A DNA stretch of 64,000 nucleotides from positions 88,955,033 through 89,019,032 of the forward strand of contig JAWZYU010000007.1 in NCBI GenBank assembly GCA_038380435.1, read 5' to 3'. The translations under genes were made by a program, and so were the position numbers. Positions 51,561 through 63,426 of this stretch are shown here, piece after piece. Source of the stretch: Ryuthela nishihirai (Eukaryota; Arthropoda; Arachnida; Araneae; Heptathelidae). The notes under the pieces were generated by a model. It made no database searches. It worked only from the letters and a program-made list of their open reading frames with translations, and was not told the origin of the DNA. Within the stretch, counting starts at the first letter, position 1. The number at the start of each line of letters is the position of its first letter.

Positions 51561-52153
51561 TGGAATGGGCTCAATCTTTATCAGTCATATACCAAAGTTT
51601 TTGAAGGTAAATGTTTTTAGTGACAACAAAAAAATATAAATTAAAAAATTGAAAAATTACTTATCTTCCTATAGGGCCCTAATAAGTAGAAAATAAGCCT
51701 AAAGCATATCGATGGTGCAATCAGTCACTGAGTTCGTATTCGCTTCGAAGGAAGACAGGAATAGTGACGTTGCACCATGGGACCCCCCACACACTGTGCT
51801 TTCCCCTATGACGTCACTAGACACGCCCCCTTATTAATATTCATAATTAATAATTAAATATTAATTTTTAGTTAATTTTAATTTTAATCTTAATCTAGCA
51901 TTCACGATGTGCATTTACAGCAAATTGTTTCACGGTTGACAGTAAATTATATTAGAATCATGGGTTCAGGAAACTTAAAAATGAAAGTACAAAAAATAGT
52001 GTGCTTTAATTTTAGTTAAAAACATGTTTTTCAACATGTGTTAAAAAAAGGAAGAATTGTATGAAAAGGAAGACATTTCATGTTTCTTTAAAATTCCGGG
52101 TGGACACGAGATTAAAACGGAGGACATGTCCTCTTTTTGGAAGATGTAAGGCC
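51561..52153. other. Unassigned; contains a perfect CRE and a palindrome
   Basis: TGACGTCA lies in CCCTATGACGTCACTAGAC near 51808-51815. GAGGACATGTCCTC, a 14-bp palindrome, lies near 52121-52134. No gene was found. Confidence 0.4.
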
Positions 52154-52412
52154 ATTCCGTGGCCGAGTTATACATTGCGTATTAATCAGTTATGCATTAT
52201 GTATTAATGTATAACCAGTGGTAAGGTGGGTAATCAACGCTTGACTATTGATCTGAGGGACCTGGGTTCGAGCTCCGGGAAGGCATGGATGTTCGTGTGG
52301 TTTTTCTGCAGAGGTCCCGCCATCCTCACAGACCTTATGATATGGAGCATTGACACTCACAGGCTCCTGCCAGACCTCTGTGGCAAGCAGCTGCTTGAGG
52401 GGGTATTTTTAT
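52154..52412 (+). mobile_element. SINE-B copy with insert in its head
   Basis: CCGTGGCCGAGT (A box) is followed by about 50 bases of TGCATTATGTATTAATG-type sequence before the head resumes at CAACGCTTGACTATTGATC. The B box is GGTTCGAGCTCC and the tail ends GCAGCTGCTTGAGGGGGT. Confidence 0.85.
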
Positions 52413-52660
52413 GGTAACCATACATTCCAAGCTTCCTAACTTTAAACATAAACATTTTATTAAAAAAAATGTAACTAGAAATGAATTGAAGATCTCACTC
52501 AAATCTCTATAAATATGTATTTTCTGCAATATTCGCTTAATAATTAAAGAATTATGGGAGCCGAAATATTTATTTAACTTTCGTTAATGATGAAAATTTA
52601 TTTCAAAAGATAGTATACGACTATTGTAACAAATCGTTCATTAACATATATATTGAAGCG
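52413..52660. other. A+T-rich stretch, no gene seen
   Basis: No repeat or coding signal recognised. Confidence 0.5.
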
Positions 52661-53045
52661 GAAATGAAGCGTGACCGATTACTACGCCAGGCTTATAATC
52701 AGCAGTACCATGTTCGAGTCCCAGCTGGGTCAGCGTTGAGATTTATCTCCGCAAAACTCCCCGCCTTGCCCACGGTCAGTAGGGAACACCTATGGGCTTG
52801 GAAAGACCACCGTCCGTCAGATGGGACGTTAAGCTGTGACCCCGTGTGCGGGAGACCCATACTGTGTGCACGTCAAAGAACACTCTGCATGGCCTTTGAC
52901 GGGAGGCTGTCATCTGTCTCCCAGCTACTGTCCAATGGGTCCCCTCTCCCAACTTTCTCTGTGTCTTCGGGGTCCTTGTGATTGTGACTTCCATTTAGCC
53001 CATGGTGTGCAAAAAAGTGTTACACAGAGGTAAAACAACCCAACC
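52661..53045 (+). mobile_element. Old SINE-A copy
   Basis: The A-box region is decayed (GTGACCGATTACTACGCC) and the B box reads TGTTCGAGTCC. Substitutions are scattered throughout. The tail is AAAACAACCCAACC. Confidence 0.9.
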
Positions 53046-53386
53046 ACTTACTATGGACATAGCAATGCAGATACAGCACATAGTGTGAATTACGTCACGA
53101 ATGGATTGGAACACGATTGAATATTTCGGCTCCATAATTCGAAGGAGGAGTCTCCTGAGAGTCCTAAGAGTGTGTAAAAAGAAAGGTTTCCTCCGATGCG
53201 GGTGCGGAGACGGCTGAAAATTGTCTATATATGGTGGTAAAAGTAGTTTTGGTTGGAAGTAGATCAACAGTGCAACTTTAATTAGCTATATTATGCATTT
53301 CATTTGATAATGTTCATTACAATTAAGTTGAAATCAATAAAGTTGAAATTAATATTGCATAATTTGTCGCAGTACTGCGAATTTTT
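53046..53386. other. Unassigned stretch
   Basis: The minus-strand frame at 52995-53267 is not supported. No repeat was recognised. Confidence 0.45.
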
Positions 53387-53764
53387 CGGGGCGGGACAGT
53401 CGGTAGCGCGCAAGGCTAGTAATCTGCAGTTCCCGGGTTCGGGTCCCATCTGGGTCAGCATTGAGGTTTATCTCCGCAAAACTCGCCGTCCTGCCCGCGA
53501 TCAGTAGGGGACACCAATGGACTTGGAAAGGCCGCCGCTTATCAGATGGGACGTTAGGGCGTGTCCCCGTGTGCGGGGAGAATAATACCTTTTGCACGTT
53601 AAAGAACATGCTGGATGGCCTTGATGGAAGGCAACCATCTGTCCCCAACAACTGTCCAGTTGGTCCCCTCCCCGAACCTTCTCTGAGCCCTCGGGGTCCT
53701 TGTGACTTGCCCATTTAGTTCATTGTGTGCAAAAAAAGTGCCGTTCAGTAATAAAGCAACCCAG
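53387..53764 (+). mobile_element. Old SINE-A copy
   Basis: The A box lacks TGGCT (GGGGCGGGACAGTCGGTAGC), the B box is GGTTCGGGTCCC, and the tail is ATAAAGCAACCCAG. The frame at 53349-53714 is a shadow. Confidence 0.9.
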
Positions 53765-53811
53765 CTGTGAATTTTCGAAGTTGTATCTCGGAGGGACCTT
53801 GAACAATTTTA

Positions 53812-54022
53812 ACCGTCCCCTGATCGATTGGTTCAGGGCACTTGGTTCCTGATCAAAGGTACTTAGGTTCAAGTCCCGAATACGGGAGAGATATTTCTTA
53901 TGTTGCTTTCTGGTGAGGTCTTGCATTCCTCACAAATTTATTTCTGTAGCGTATTAAACAGACAGACTTCTGTGGCAAGCAGTTGCTTGAGGGGTGAATT
54001 TTTTAATTTTTTTTTATTTATG
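53812..54022 (+). mobile_element. Old SINE-B copy
   Basis: Head with TCCCCTGATCGATTGGTTCA, B box GGTTCAAGTCCC, tail GTGGCAAGCAGTTGCTTGAG followed by T runs. Confidence 0.75.
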
Positions 54023-54051
54023 AAACCTTGCCTACTTTAGCATTTTGGTGG

Positions 54052-54505
54052 GTAAGAATTTAAGATAAGTGTTGGGCATGCAGGGTTGGGTTGGGTTGCT
54101 TTACCTCTGAGTGGCACTTTTTTGCACACCATGGGCTAAATGGCCAGGTCACATGGACCCCGAAGGCTCAGAGAAGGTTGGGGGAGGGGACTCACTGGAA
54201 TAGCTGTTGGGAGACAGATGGCAGCCTCCCGTCAAGGCCATCCAGCATGTTCTTTAACTTGCACAGGGTATAGCTCTCCCGCACACGGGGCCACGGCTTA
54301 ACGTCCCATCCGACGGACGGCGGCCTTTCCAAGCCCATTGGTGTCCCCTACTGACCGTGGGCAGGGCGGGGAATTTTGCGGAGATAAATCTCAACGCTGA
54401 CCGAGCTGGGACTCGAACCTGGGAACTACAGATTACGAGTCTGGCGCGCAACCGACTGAGCCCCAGGGTTAGTAAGAATTTAAGATAAGTGTTGGGCATG
54501 CAGGG
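54052..54505. repeat. 34-bp direct repeats flanking a SINE-A
   Basis: The segments 54052-54085 and 54472-54505 are identical over 34 bp. They begin GTAAGAATTTAAGATAAG and end TTGGGCATGCAGGG. They lie immediately outside the SINE-A. Confidence 0.95.
54086..54471 (-). mobile_element. SINE-A copy with unusually long flanking repeat
   Basis: Full middle and head, although the A-box end reads GAGCCCCAGGGTTA. It lies between the 34-bp repeats at 54052-54085 and 54472-54505. Confidence 0.94.
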
Positions 54506-55185
54506 AAATTCCTGATTCCTTGCGCCAATTAGAGACTGCTTTAATTACGTTCTGATCCTTACAAATTCCGATTCATACCAGTTTAACCAATTCTGAGTTA
54601 ACCAAAACAAGATAATTGCAGAGGTAATCAGTCTATCCCACATTATTATAGATTAGAAAGTAAAACTTAAAGGTTTTTACATTCAGGCGTAAATTTTTAT
54701 GTAAGTCGACCTAATTAACATTTCATACGACCTAATTAACATAACATAATAATATTATCGACCTAATTAACATTTCATGAATTCAAAATGTTAAATAAAG
54801 CGCCTTTTTAAATAACTAAGTAAAATTTGTGGAAAAGCAGGGAAAAGTCCCCACCCAACTGAGTTGAAATGCAGCTGATTTCTTCGTTCTACTATCAAAC
54901 GATTTATTGCTGATTGCTTGAATTGAATGCTATGTTTGGATCTGTCTGCCTGCCTGATAAGCTGACGCAAATAACGCATTTGATAACAGAGACCAAATAT
55001 CAATGTATTGGCAATACGTTTGCAAGGCAACATTCCATAGAGCAACATTCCAATAGCGAATACTTTCACTAATTTTATCGTTGAATCTATTTAGTGGTGA
55101 CGAAGCATGCGTTAACAACCAGTTTCTAGTAATTCCACTGCGTTCCAGAATTAAAACAAAATGTTGGTTTATTAGCGTAAGAATA
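54506..55185. other. A+T-rich stretch, no gene seen
   Basis: A CGACCTAATTAACATTTCAT motif recurs at 54706-54728 and 54760-54779. The minus-strand frames at 54791-55328 are not supported. Confidence 0.5.
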
Positions 55186-55378
55186 AATAAAATGAAAAAA
55201 AAAAAATACTCCCTCAAGCAGCTGCTTGTAACAGAGGTCTGGCAGGAGCTTGTCAGTTTAATAATACACCACAGAGAAGATCTGTGAGGAAGGCGAGACC
55301 TCAATAGAAAGGCAACTGAAACATCCATACCTTACCCAGGTCCCTTTAATCAGTGCCCAAGCACGCTAACCACTAGGA
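55186..55378 (-). mobile_element. SINE-B copy
   Basis: Tail CTCAAGCAGCTGCTTGTAAC, then CTGGCAGGAGCTTGTCAG. The B-box region is shortened (TTACCCAGGTCCC) and the head ends CTAACCACTAGGAC. Confidence 0.88.
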
Positions 55379-55384
55379 CCTCCC

Positions 55385-55562
55385 CCCCCCCTACAGGGAA
55401 CCACCTTGACGTGGTGGGAGGGGGGGGGGGGGGGGGCTTGAGGGCCCATTGAGGTCGAAGGCGGTTTGGACCTCGGTAGGACAGGCTAAGACCTCCATCT
55501 CAGAGACTCAGGGGAATCGTTAGGGGACCTGCTGACTGACTTGGTCCGTCAGGTCGGACAGG
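55385..55562 (-). repeat. Unexpanded relative of the 59-bp satellite element
   Basis: The minus strand reads the same flanks as 1545-1625 and 4770-4850 but carries a single degenerate satellite unit (CTTAGCCTGTCCTACCGAGG, then CCTTCGACCTCAA). A G run of about 18 lies at 55420-55437. Confidence 0.85.
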
Positions 55563-55750
55563 CATAATGAATGTTAAATGGAAGTATTAAAAGGTTAAAC
55601 AGTGTCCATAATGTTAAATGGAAGTATTAAAAATTTAAACAATGTCCATAATGAATGCCTCATAAAAGTATTGAAAAGTTAAATAGTGTCCATAATGAAT
55701 GCCTCATAGAAGCATTGTATTAAAATGTAGAACAATTTTCATAATGAATA
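55563..55750 (+). repeat. Short tandem, about 60 bp, four loose units
   Basis: Units share GTCCATAATGAATGCCTCAT and AAGTATTAAAA with spacing of 50-63 bp. Confidence 0.75.
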
Positions 55751-56586
55751 CTACTCTTTGACATACAACACGTGTCTTCAACTGCTTAGGCCAAAGCTAT
55801 GACTTTGCTTTGTGAAACTGCTCAAATGCCATTGGTTCTTCTTGTATCCCATTCCCGAATGCTTCTGCTTTAGTGAGGTCATCACCTTAGCACTGATGAC
55901 TTTCAGTAGCCCTCACGTCATCCACATCATCATCTTCTGATGATAAAGCTGATGGGTTAATATGCAATGGTCTGACATTCTGACATTGCTTTAATGTCAT
56001 TCAGTATTTCATTCCTGATATCTCTTTTATTGGAATAGAGTATTTCAGGTACGTTCTATTATCACAATATGTCCTATGATTAAGAACAACACTTGGAGGG
56101 TTGAATTCATTTGAAATGGATTTATTGCATGAAATTATTTTTCATTGCTTTACTAATCATCACTCTGCTATCAATAAATAATAGTTCGTTTTGCTCTTAT
56201 GAGCAATGCTTTCGTTTAATGAGTTATATTTTATGCAGTTCTTTAAGCAACAAGAAATATCTTATTAATTTAGTCTTAGCTCCATGTAAATGGTTAAATT
56301 CAACTTCATTCAGCAGTGTTAAAAGTTTGGCTTCTCTTTTGCTCTTTCTCCAACAACTTTTAGCGTTAGACTCTATGTTTGCAAAAATTAAAATCTCAAT
56401 GCGTTTGAAATTTAGGGAAAACTGTCTGTGCCATATTATCAATTGAGAAAGAAACGGTCGAAACATGTTCATTTCAAAATGTAATTCAGAACTGGGTAGA
56501 TTCTGCAACTGTGAATAAATCAACAGGAATAGTAGTGTGTAAGCTTACCCACAGCTTTCAAACTGTATTCGACATCTAATCTCACT
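55751..56586. other. Unassigned; one 111-codon open frame
   Basis: The plus-strand frame at 56111-56446 starts with a hydrophobic segment that could pass for a signal peptide (MKLFFIALLIITLLS). Its composition otherwise follows A+T-rich DNA, and a 99-codon frame overlaps on the minus strand. I recognise no family and cannot decide whether either is real. Confidence 0.25.
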
Positions 56587-56597
56587 ACTAAAAATTG

Positions 56598-56980
56598 TAG
56601 GGTGGGGATGGCTCAGTCGGTAGCGCGCCTGGCTCGTAATCTGTAGTTCCCAGGTTCGAGTCCCAGCTGGGTCAACGTTGAGATTTATCTCCGCAAAAAT
56701 TCCCCGCCCTGCCCACGGTCAGTAGGGAACACCGATGGGCTTGGAAAGGCCGCCGTCCGTCGGATGGAACGTTAAGCCGTGGCTCCGTGTGCGGGAGAGC
56801 CATACCCTGTGCACGTTAAAAACACACTGGATGGCCTTGACGGGAGGTTACCATCTGTCTCCCAACAGCTGTTCCAGTGGGTCCCCTCCCCCAACCTTCT
56901 CTGAGCCTTCGGGGTCCATGTGACCTGACCATTTAGCCCATGTGTGCAAAAAAAGTGCCGCTCAGAGGTAAAACAACCCA
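56598..56980 (+). mobile_element. SINE-A copy, full length
   Basis: An 11-bp duplication ACTAAAAATTG at 56587-56597 and 56981-56991. Confidence 0.95.
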
Positions 56981-56991
56981 ACTAAAAATTG

Positions 56992-59515
56992 CACTCATAT
57001 TTTTATTGTGAACTTTGTGATGGCTCTGAGTCGTTGCTTCAGAGTAAAGCTGAGAGTAATAGAAATCGAGGTTGCTGACAATACTAAACCTATGCTGTTC
57101 TGGAGTCCTTATCAAGTGATGGATACTTCAGGTTTTACCTATTTCTTGCAAATTAATTACTTTATTTGTTAAGTTCATTCATTTTCTGTTTGGTTATTTC
57201 GAATTCACGCACGGCGTTAAACAAATATTGCTGAAAATCTGTAACAATATATAGTAGATTACAAAGAAAAAGATCTTTTATACCTTTAGCTACAATAAGA
57301 AGCTTAATATAACTAGTTGGTGGTGCGGTTCCCGAAAAAGCCGTTTTCTGTCAAAAACTCCTGCGAAGTGTTTTCATCTCAATCACGGAATGCAGTTTCT
57401 GTTTCATGGGCAACGACGCAAGGCACAGGACAGACCAATGAACAGAAGGAAGCATTTTGAATTCAGCCTGTTCCCCTTTGTGTCGTAACTGTGGAGTGCA
57501 ATATTGCGCAACGGAGAGTAAGAGAACGCGTGATTCAGAGCCTCGAACCGGTTGTTGTTTTGCTCTTCAAAGATGAGCAGATAATTGCTCTTGCTTTTAG
57601 TTTCAAGCCACGCTTCACACAGTGAGTGAAGAAGCGTTTCAGCCAGTCAGCCACTCATAAGGATAACTAGTTCAGTTGTTCTTTACATTTCAATATACTT
57701 AACAGTGAAATATCATAAAAGATAAAACATTTCATTTAATATTCACAAGTGTAACTAGTTCGGTTTATAACTAAATGAATTTACTGTCCCTTTCAGTTTC
57801 AAGCCACAACATCTTATAGACTCTTAACAGAAGAAGCATTTGAATCTTCCATAGAAAGTATTCAAAGCTTTTATAGACAAGTATCGAAAGCTTTTTTATA
57901 CTTTACAGGAAATAGCCACAAGGAATAAATATTTTAATCAGCCATTCGTAAGCGAAGAAGAACTAGAAAAAGCTAATTTCATTAATTGTTTTTTATGTTT
58001 TTTGGCCACACTTTACGTAAAAGATTAAAAAAAAAGTATTTGAATCCACCATTTGAAAGCTTAACTAACTGAATGAATTAGATATTGCTTTTATATATAT
58101 ACATAAATTATTTTTAATAGATTAAATACATTATGTATATCATAGTGCTTGAATGTGTGTATTCCTTTTGCACGAAGGGAATTAGCATAAAATTAAGGTT
58201 TAGGAAAGTTTCTCAAGATATTTGGAGATTACGCCAAGGACGTGAAATGTTAGTCGAGCAAGTAGAGCTCACTTCAACTTCTCTGTACGAAGAGTTCATC
58301 GTCTGATGCCTGGTGATCAACGTCTGAAAAGAATTGGTTCTGAAAGCCCAGTATAATTAGCTGCAGTTTTCGAGTATTTGGTGATTGAAATTCTGGAAGA
58401 AAATCATTTGAAACGTGATTATTTTTGGTTTGTTTAAAGAATTGGTAAGATTATTCTTCGTAGTTTACAGGTTCATTCGCAAATATGATTGTGCCACTTA
58501 TTGAGTATTGTAAAAAAGTCTTGTTTTATGCTTTGAGTAGGGACTGTAAGAAATCTGAAAGAAACGACTCTTTGTACTGATAGTGGTAAGGTAAAATATT
58601 CTTCTGGTGGTTTATTTTCGTACTGATGAAGATAAAGATTTTAGTTAGTTGAATTTATTTTATATTTGTGATTTTATTCATACTCTTGTAATAAATTAAC
58701 TCATTTATATAATTTTGTCCCTAAATATTTTTTTAACTCACGCTCAAGAATTTCCTATGAAAACTTATAACAATATATTTCAATTTATAAATAAAATAAT
58801 CTGAGCTTTTCGCACAATTTAGAACTATGCATATTCTATCCAAAATAATAATTATAATTTATTCAGTCAAATGTCATTAGAAATTGGCAGAAAATATAAA
58901 AAAAAGAGTGAAATGACACTGTTTTATAAAAAAAAAAGAGTGAAATAACACCGTTTTCCAACACATTACACTTTTCTAATAGGTATTAAACGTTTGAGTG
59001 CTTACAATGATAAGTTTTGTCTCGAGTGCAAAGTGTTGAAAATGATTACAGCAATTGACCAAGAGTTACAGAAAAAGGCTGTTTGTACAGTCTGACCAAC
59101 CTATGACCTCTCTTTGAAGGTTGCATGGAAATTTATTTGTGAATGAAGTCAATGATATGTATGAATAATAATATAACATACTGTAACGAAAGGAAGATAT
59201 GAGATAATGAAGCCGTGACTGTGATGTCCTGTGACATTCGAGATGTTCCTCGGAGTGAGAATTACCTCACTTATCTGTTCGAACAAAGAGTGAACTTTAA
59301 TAATAAGAAAGTGAATTCCAGTAGTTTGTTCTAAGCTTGCTTGAGATTCAGTGGCGGAAATTGAAAACAGAACAACATGAACAATTGAAGCGTAATCTAT
59401 GAGATTTATTTAGTAGAAACAATTTGTTGAGAAAGGACAGTGATCACACGTGTGAAGTGATTCAATGTTCACTTTATCTTTTAATGAGTATTACATTTTA
59501 CAGAAGGCACATTTT
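56992..59515. other. Long stretch without recognised features
   Basis: This is the longest repeat-poor interval of the window. 57340-57640 is less A+T-rich than its flanks. A 33-bp A-rich unit ending GAGTGAAAT is doubled at 58897-58960. No convincing exon, splice pair or RNA gene was seen. Confidence 0.45.
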
Positions 59516-59519
59516 AATA

Positions 59520-59980
59520 AGGTGTTGAACCTCCTCGAGCAGCAATACAAGCTTTCAATCTGGCATGCAATCGGTCGTACAAATTCTGGACATCACAATG
59601 GGGGATACCATTTCATACGCTTTCAACTTGGACGAGTAATTCAGCAATGGTCGTTGCCTGCTGCGGTCCGCGGAAGAGTCTTTTCCGATCTAGTCCCAGA
59701 CATGTTCGATTGGTGACAAGTCCATAAAACGTGTTGGCTGACTGAGTTGGTGCACTGCCTGAAGAGCATGTTGAGTTACCTGGAAGGAGTGTGGGCGGGC
59801 ATTATCATGCTGGAATATCGCATTTGAGATTACACTCAAATATGGCTCGAAGACCGGCTGTACGATGTCGCTGACGTACGTATTGCTATTCAGTGTACCC
59901 TGTACAAACACCAGACCACTTAGAAGAGTGATAGCTAATCGCTTCCCCCACCATGATGCCCCGGCATGGGCCCTGTGTGT
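59520..59980 (-). pseudogene. Tc1-like transposase, C-terminal half (relic 2)
   Basis: Minus-strand remnant of a DDE transposase. From 59970 down it reads VFVQGTLNSNTYVSDIVQP, then FQHDNARPHSFQVTQHAL (second catalytic Asp in DNARPH), then DLSPIEHVWDW (third catalytic acid, here E). One frame is open over 73 codons (59690-59911). After it the C-terminal tail continues with stops to about 59520. The N-terminal DNA-binding part and the first Asp are absent. It abuts the C-terminal end of a different Tc1 relic. Confidence 0.85.
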
Positions 59981-59984
59981 CGCT

Positions 59985-61256
59985 GGCGGATTTCATCATT
60001 TCGGGAGCTAATTTCACCATGTTCTTACAACACCTTGAACCTTGGGCTCGAAGATCTTTCCAATTAATCCCACAAATACTCAATGGGTTTGAGGTCCGGC
60101 GATCGGGAGGGCCATTCGAGTGTGGTAAATTCACTTGAATGCTCCTGGAGCCAATTGGTCGCCACTCAAGAAGTATGTGGTGTGGTGTTATCCTTTGAAA
60201 GATGGGGTGGGGGTGGCTCAGTCGGTAGCGCGCCAGGCTCGTAATCTGTAGTTCCCAGGTTCGAGTCCCAGCTGGGTCAACGTTGAGATTTATCTCCGCA
60301 AAAATTCCCCGCCCTGCCCACGGTCAGTAGGGGACACCGATGGGCTTGGAAAGGCCGCCGTCCGTCGGATGGGACGTTAAGCCGTGGCCCCGTGTGCGGG
60401 AGAGCCATACCCTGTGCACGTTAAAGAACACACTGGATGGCCTTGACGGGAGCTACCATCTGTCTCCCAACAGCTGTTCCAGTGGGTCCCCTCCCCCAAC
60501 CTTCTCTGAGCCTTCGGGGTCCTTGTGACCTGTCCATTTAGCCCATGGTGTGCAAAAAAGTGCCGCTCAGAGGTAAAACAACCCAACCTTTGAAAGATGG
60601 CGCCGTGGTGAGGAAAGATAATCGTTACGAACCGATGTATATGGTCGGCGAGGATGTTCACATACTTTTTACCGGTGACGAAGGTCTCGATTGATATGAG
60701 GGGCCCCAAGGAAGCCCATGTAAACGTACTCCAAACTGTTACGCCGCCTCCACTTGCCTGTATGACCCCAACTTGGCAAGCTTGGTTTGATCGTTTCATG
60801 TGGTTTACACCACACACGCATCCTCTCGTCAGCGTGATCAAGTTGAAACCGTGTGATTCGAGAGACCAGATGACGCGTCCAGTCCACCGCACTCCACTTG
60901 TTATAGACCTTTGCAAACAGCATCGTAATCATTTGGTGCCTTGCAGTCAACAAGGGGACATAAAGTGAATGTCGACTGCCATTGCCAATCTTTTCCATGG
61001 TACCACAGATACTCTTTGTGCATAAGCTTGTCGATATGACTGCATTCAATTCCGACGTTATCTGCTCCTCGGAAGCCGTGCGATTCCTTGTAATGATGAG
61101 GAACACTCTGTGTTCATCTCGAGAGTCAATTGCACGTTTAAGTCCCCATTTCTCCCCCTGGTTGGAGGTTTTACTGTATATCATGCAGTCTTGGTATACA
61201 CGTGTGACAGTACAACATGGAAATCCTAACAGTTCAGCAGTTGTAGTGATTTAACA
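59985..61256 (-). pseudogene. Tc1-like transposase, near-complete, SINE-split (relic 1)
   Basis: Minus-strand remnant spanning most of a Tc1 transposase. N-terminal helix-turn-helix part near 61250 (TTTAELLGFP). Second DNA-binding part with RTASEEQITSELNAV. Then VDWTRHLVSRITRFQLDHAD (usually W-S-D-E-S-R-F), FVTGKKYVNILADHI, and IFQR at about 60600, where a SINE-A cuts in. After the SINE the chain resumes with T-P-H-T-S in the DNAPCHTA position, then LEWPSRSPDLKPIEYLWD (third catalytic acid E) near 60110-60060. Frameshifts and stops are present, so it is dead. Without the SINE it is about 890 bp. Confidence 0.85.
60206..60586 (+). mobile_element. SINE-A copy inside Tc1 catalytic core
   Basis: A 14-bp duplication CCTTTGAAAGATGG at 60192-60205 and 60587-60600. 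It splits relic 1 at the IFQ-DN junction of the DDE domain. The 179-codon minus-strand frame (60377-60916) is transposase fused to SINE sequence. Confidence 0.95.
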
Positions 61257-61284
61257 ACCCACCTTCCTCGCACCCACTATTTGG

Positions 61285-61658
61285 TAGGGGCGGGGGTGGC
61301 TCAGTCGGTAGCGCGCCAGGCTCGTAATCTGTAGTTCCCAGGTTCGAGTCCCAGCTGGGTCAGCGTTGAGATTTATCTCCGCAAAATTCCCCGCCCTGCC
61401 CAATGTCAGTAGGGTACATCGATGGGCTTGGAAAGGCCGCCGTCCGTCGGATGGGACGTTAAGCCGTGTGCCCCGTGTGTGGGAGAGCCATACCCTGCGC
61501 ACATTAAAGAACACGCTGGATGGCCTTGACTGGAGACTACCATCTGTCTCCCAACAGCTGTTCCAGTGGGTCTCTCTGAGCCTTCGGGGTCCATGTGACC
61601 TGGCCATTTAGCCCATGGTGTGCAAAAAAGTGCCGCTCAGAGGTAAAACGACGACCCT
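61285..61658 (+). mobile_element. SINE-A copy
   Basis: A 9-bp duplication ACTATTTGG at 61276-61284 and 61659-61667. The 3' third has a deletion (GGGTCTCTCTGAGCC). Confidence 0.94.
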
Positions 61659-61667
61659 ACTATTTGG

Positions 61668-62675
61668 CCACGGTCAAATTCAATTATATCGCTTCCTTTA
61701 CCCATGATTATTTCTCTTTGACTGGTTTCCATGATTATTCACTATTAGTTTTCATGACTGGTCCAATGCATAGAGAGCTGTTCTATTTATAGGCATTGCC
61801 AATTTCAGCTTTCCACCTGATTGGATGCGATACTTCTGCTTTGCATATTGTTATCGAGGTGTATATGATAATTTGACCATTCAGTGTAATACTGAATAAA
61901 ATTTTTTCTGATAAAAAATTTATTTATTAATATTCGTATTTTGTTAGGGTTAAATTAAGTCTTCTTTCCCCAAACTAGATGACAATAGTTTACATGTGAC
62001 ATAATTAAAGTATGAAATGGTATTAGCTTAATATTTACTGGTAAGACATTAATTAATTTTACTAATTACACCAATATTTTTACTTATTTTATTGCAAAGT
62101 TTATGTGTACGTTTCATTTTAAGTTATCTGTCAAAATTACTCCAAGAAATTTAATCTCATGTGAAATGTTTATCGATACAGTGGATATCAGAAAAATAAT
62201 GATGAAATTTCATGAACAAATATGCAGGAAAATAATATAAGTTTGTAGAAAATAATATTTGAATTGAAAACGTACCTCAAATAGTTTTGAACATAATGTG
62301 CACCATTCGTGACCTTGAATATGTCCAACAGACATTCTTCTTGCTATATATGCTGCAGCCTATTTCTTGTTACTTCTCTTGTCCATCTTCTCATGTCTCT
62401 TGTCCATTTTCTTGTCAGCTCTTCTCTTGTCCATGTGAACATAATTCTTTAAAAGAGTGTTCATCAATGTTTTCTGACAGGCAGGGGTAGTACATTTCTA
62501 GGCCATCACGGATCCTTGACTTCTTTCTTGTGGGGCTTTGTAAAATGTTGTGTTTACATATACAAAATTCGAGACTGTAACAAGAAATATGCTGCAGCGT
62601 GTATGGCAAGAAGTGGAATATTATATTGGATATATACAGGGTCACGAACATGTGGAAATTCACTAATTACATTCG
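61668..62675. other. A+T-rich stretch, no gene seen
   Basis: TCTTGTCCAT-like motifs (TCTCTTGTCCAT and variants) recur several times between 62375 and 62435, and AAGAAATATGCTGCAG occurs near its complement around 62350 and 62582. No coding region is supported. Confidence 0.5.
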
Positions 62676-62685
62676 AAACTATTTG

Positions 62686-63030
62686 GGTTGGGTTGTTTTA
62701 CCTCTGAGCGGTATTCTCAGAGAAGGTTGGGGGAGGGGACTCACTGGAACAGCTGTTGAGTGACAGATGGTAGCCTCCCGTCAAAGCCATCCAGCATGTT
62801 CTTTAACGTGCACAGGGTATGGCTCTGTGCACGTTAAAGAATGGGCCACGGTTTAACGTCCCATCCGACGGACGGCGACATTTTAAAGACCATCGATGTC
62901 CTCTACTGACCGTGGGCAGGGCGGGGAATTTTTCGGAGATAAATATCAACGCTGAGCCAGCTTAGACTCGAACCTGGGAACTACAGATTACGAGTCTGGC
63001 GCGCTACCGACTGAGCCCCCCCCCCCCTCA
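62686..63030 (-). mobile_element. SINE-A copy with deletion and hairpin
   Basis: A 10-bp duplication AAACTATTTG at 62676-62685 and 63031-63040. About 50 bases are missing after the tail. In the middle, TTCTTTAACGTGCACAG is followed by CTGTGCACGTTAAAGAA (62797-62841), a perfect inverted repeat not seen in other copies. Confidence 0.93.
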
Positions 63031-63040
63031 AAACTATTTG

Positions 63041-63426
63041 CGATACGCCTTTATTTAAAATATTACTTTCTTGAATATGTAATTTTTTTCCCTACATATT
63101 GGTCCTCCAAACTCCACCATTATTTTTTTAACACCCTATATATATATCTAGATATTTTATGTGATTTACATGGTAAGTTTATAACATTGATAAGCATAAT
63201 CATAAGGAAATAAATTTTTTCACGACAATTTAATTTAGGAGTTTTAATGAAAAAGAAATTGATTTTTTAGCCATGATCAACAATAAAAGATATTTGATAA
63301 AAGTCATTGAAGTCCGACAACTGTAGTTGTAAGTACACTCAAATGCAGAAGTTAAGTTACACATCGATTTTTTTTTCAATATTTAAAAAATTATATGAAT
63401 TTAAAATCGAAAATTCAGCTATACGG
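63041..63426. other. A+T-rich stretch, no gene seen
   Basis: No repeat or coding signal recognised. Confidence 0.5.

Noticed and set aside
56111..56446. A small secreted protein with an apparent signal peptide
   Set aside because: Hydrophobic starts are common in A+T-rich DNA, an overlapping frame exists on the other strand, and there is no splice or family support. It is kept only as a note in the interval entry.
60377..60916. A 179-codon fusion protein of transposase and unknown C-terminus
   Set aside because: The C-terminal part is antisense SINE-A, and the 14-bp duplication shows that it is an insertion into the transposase.
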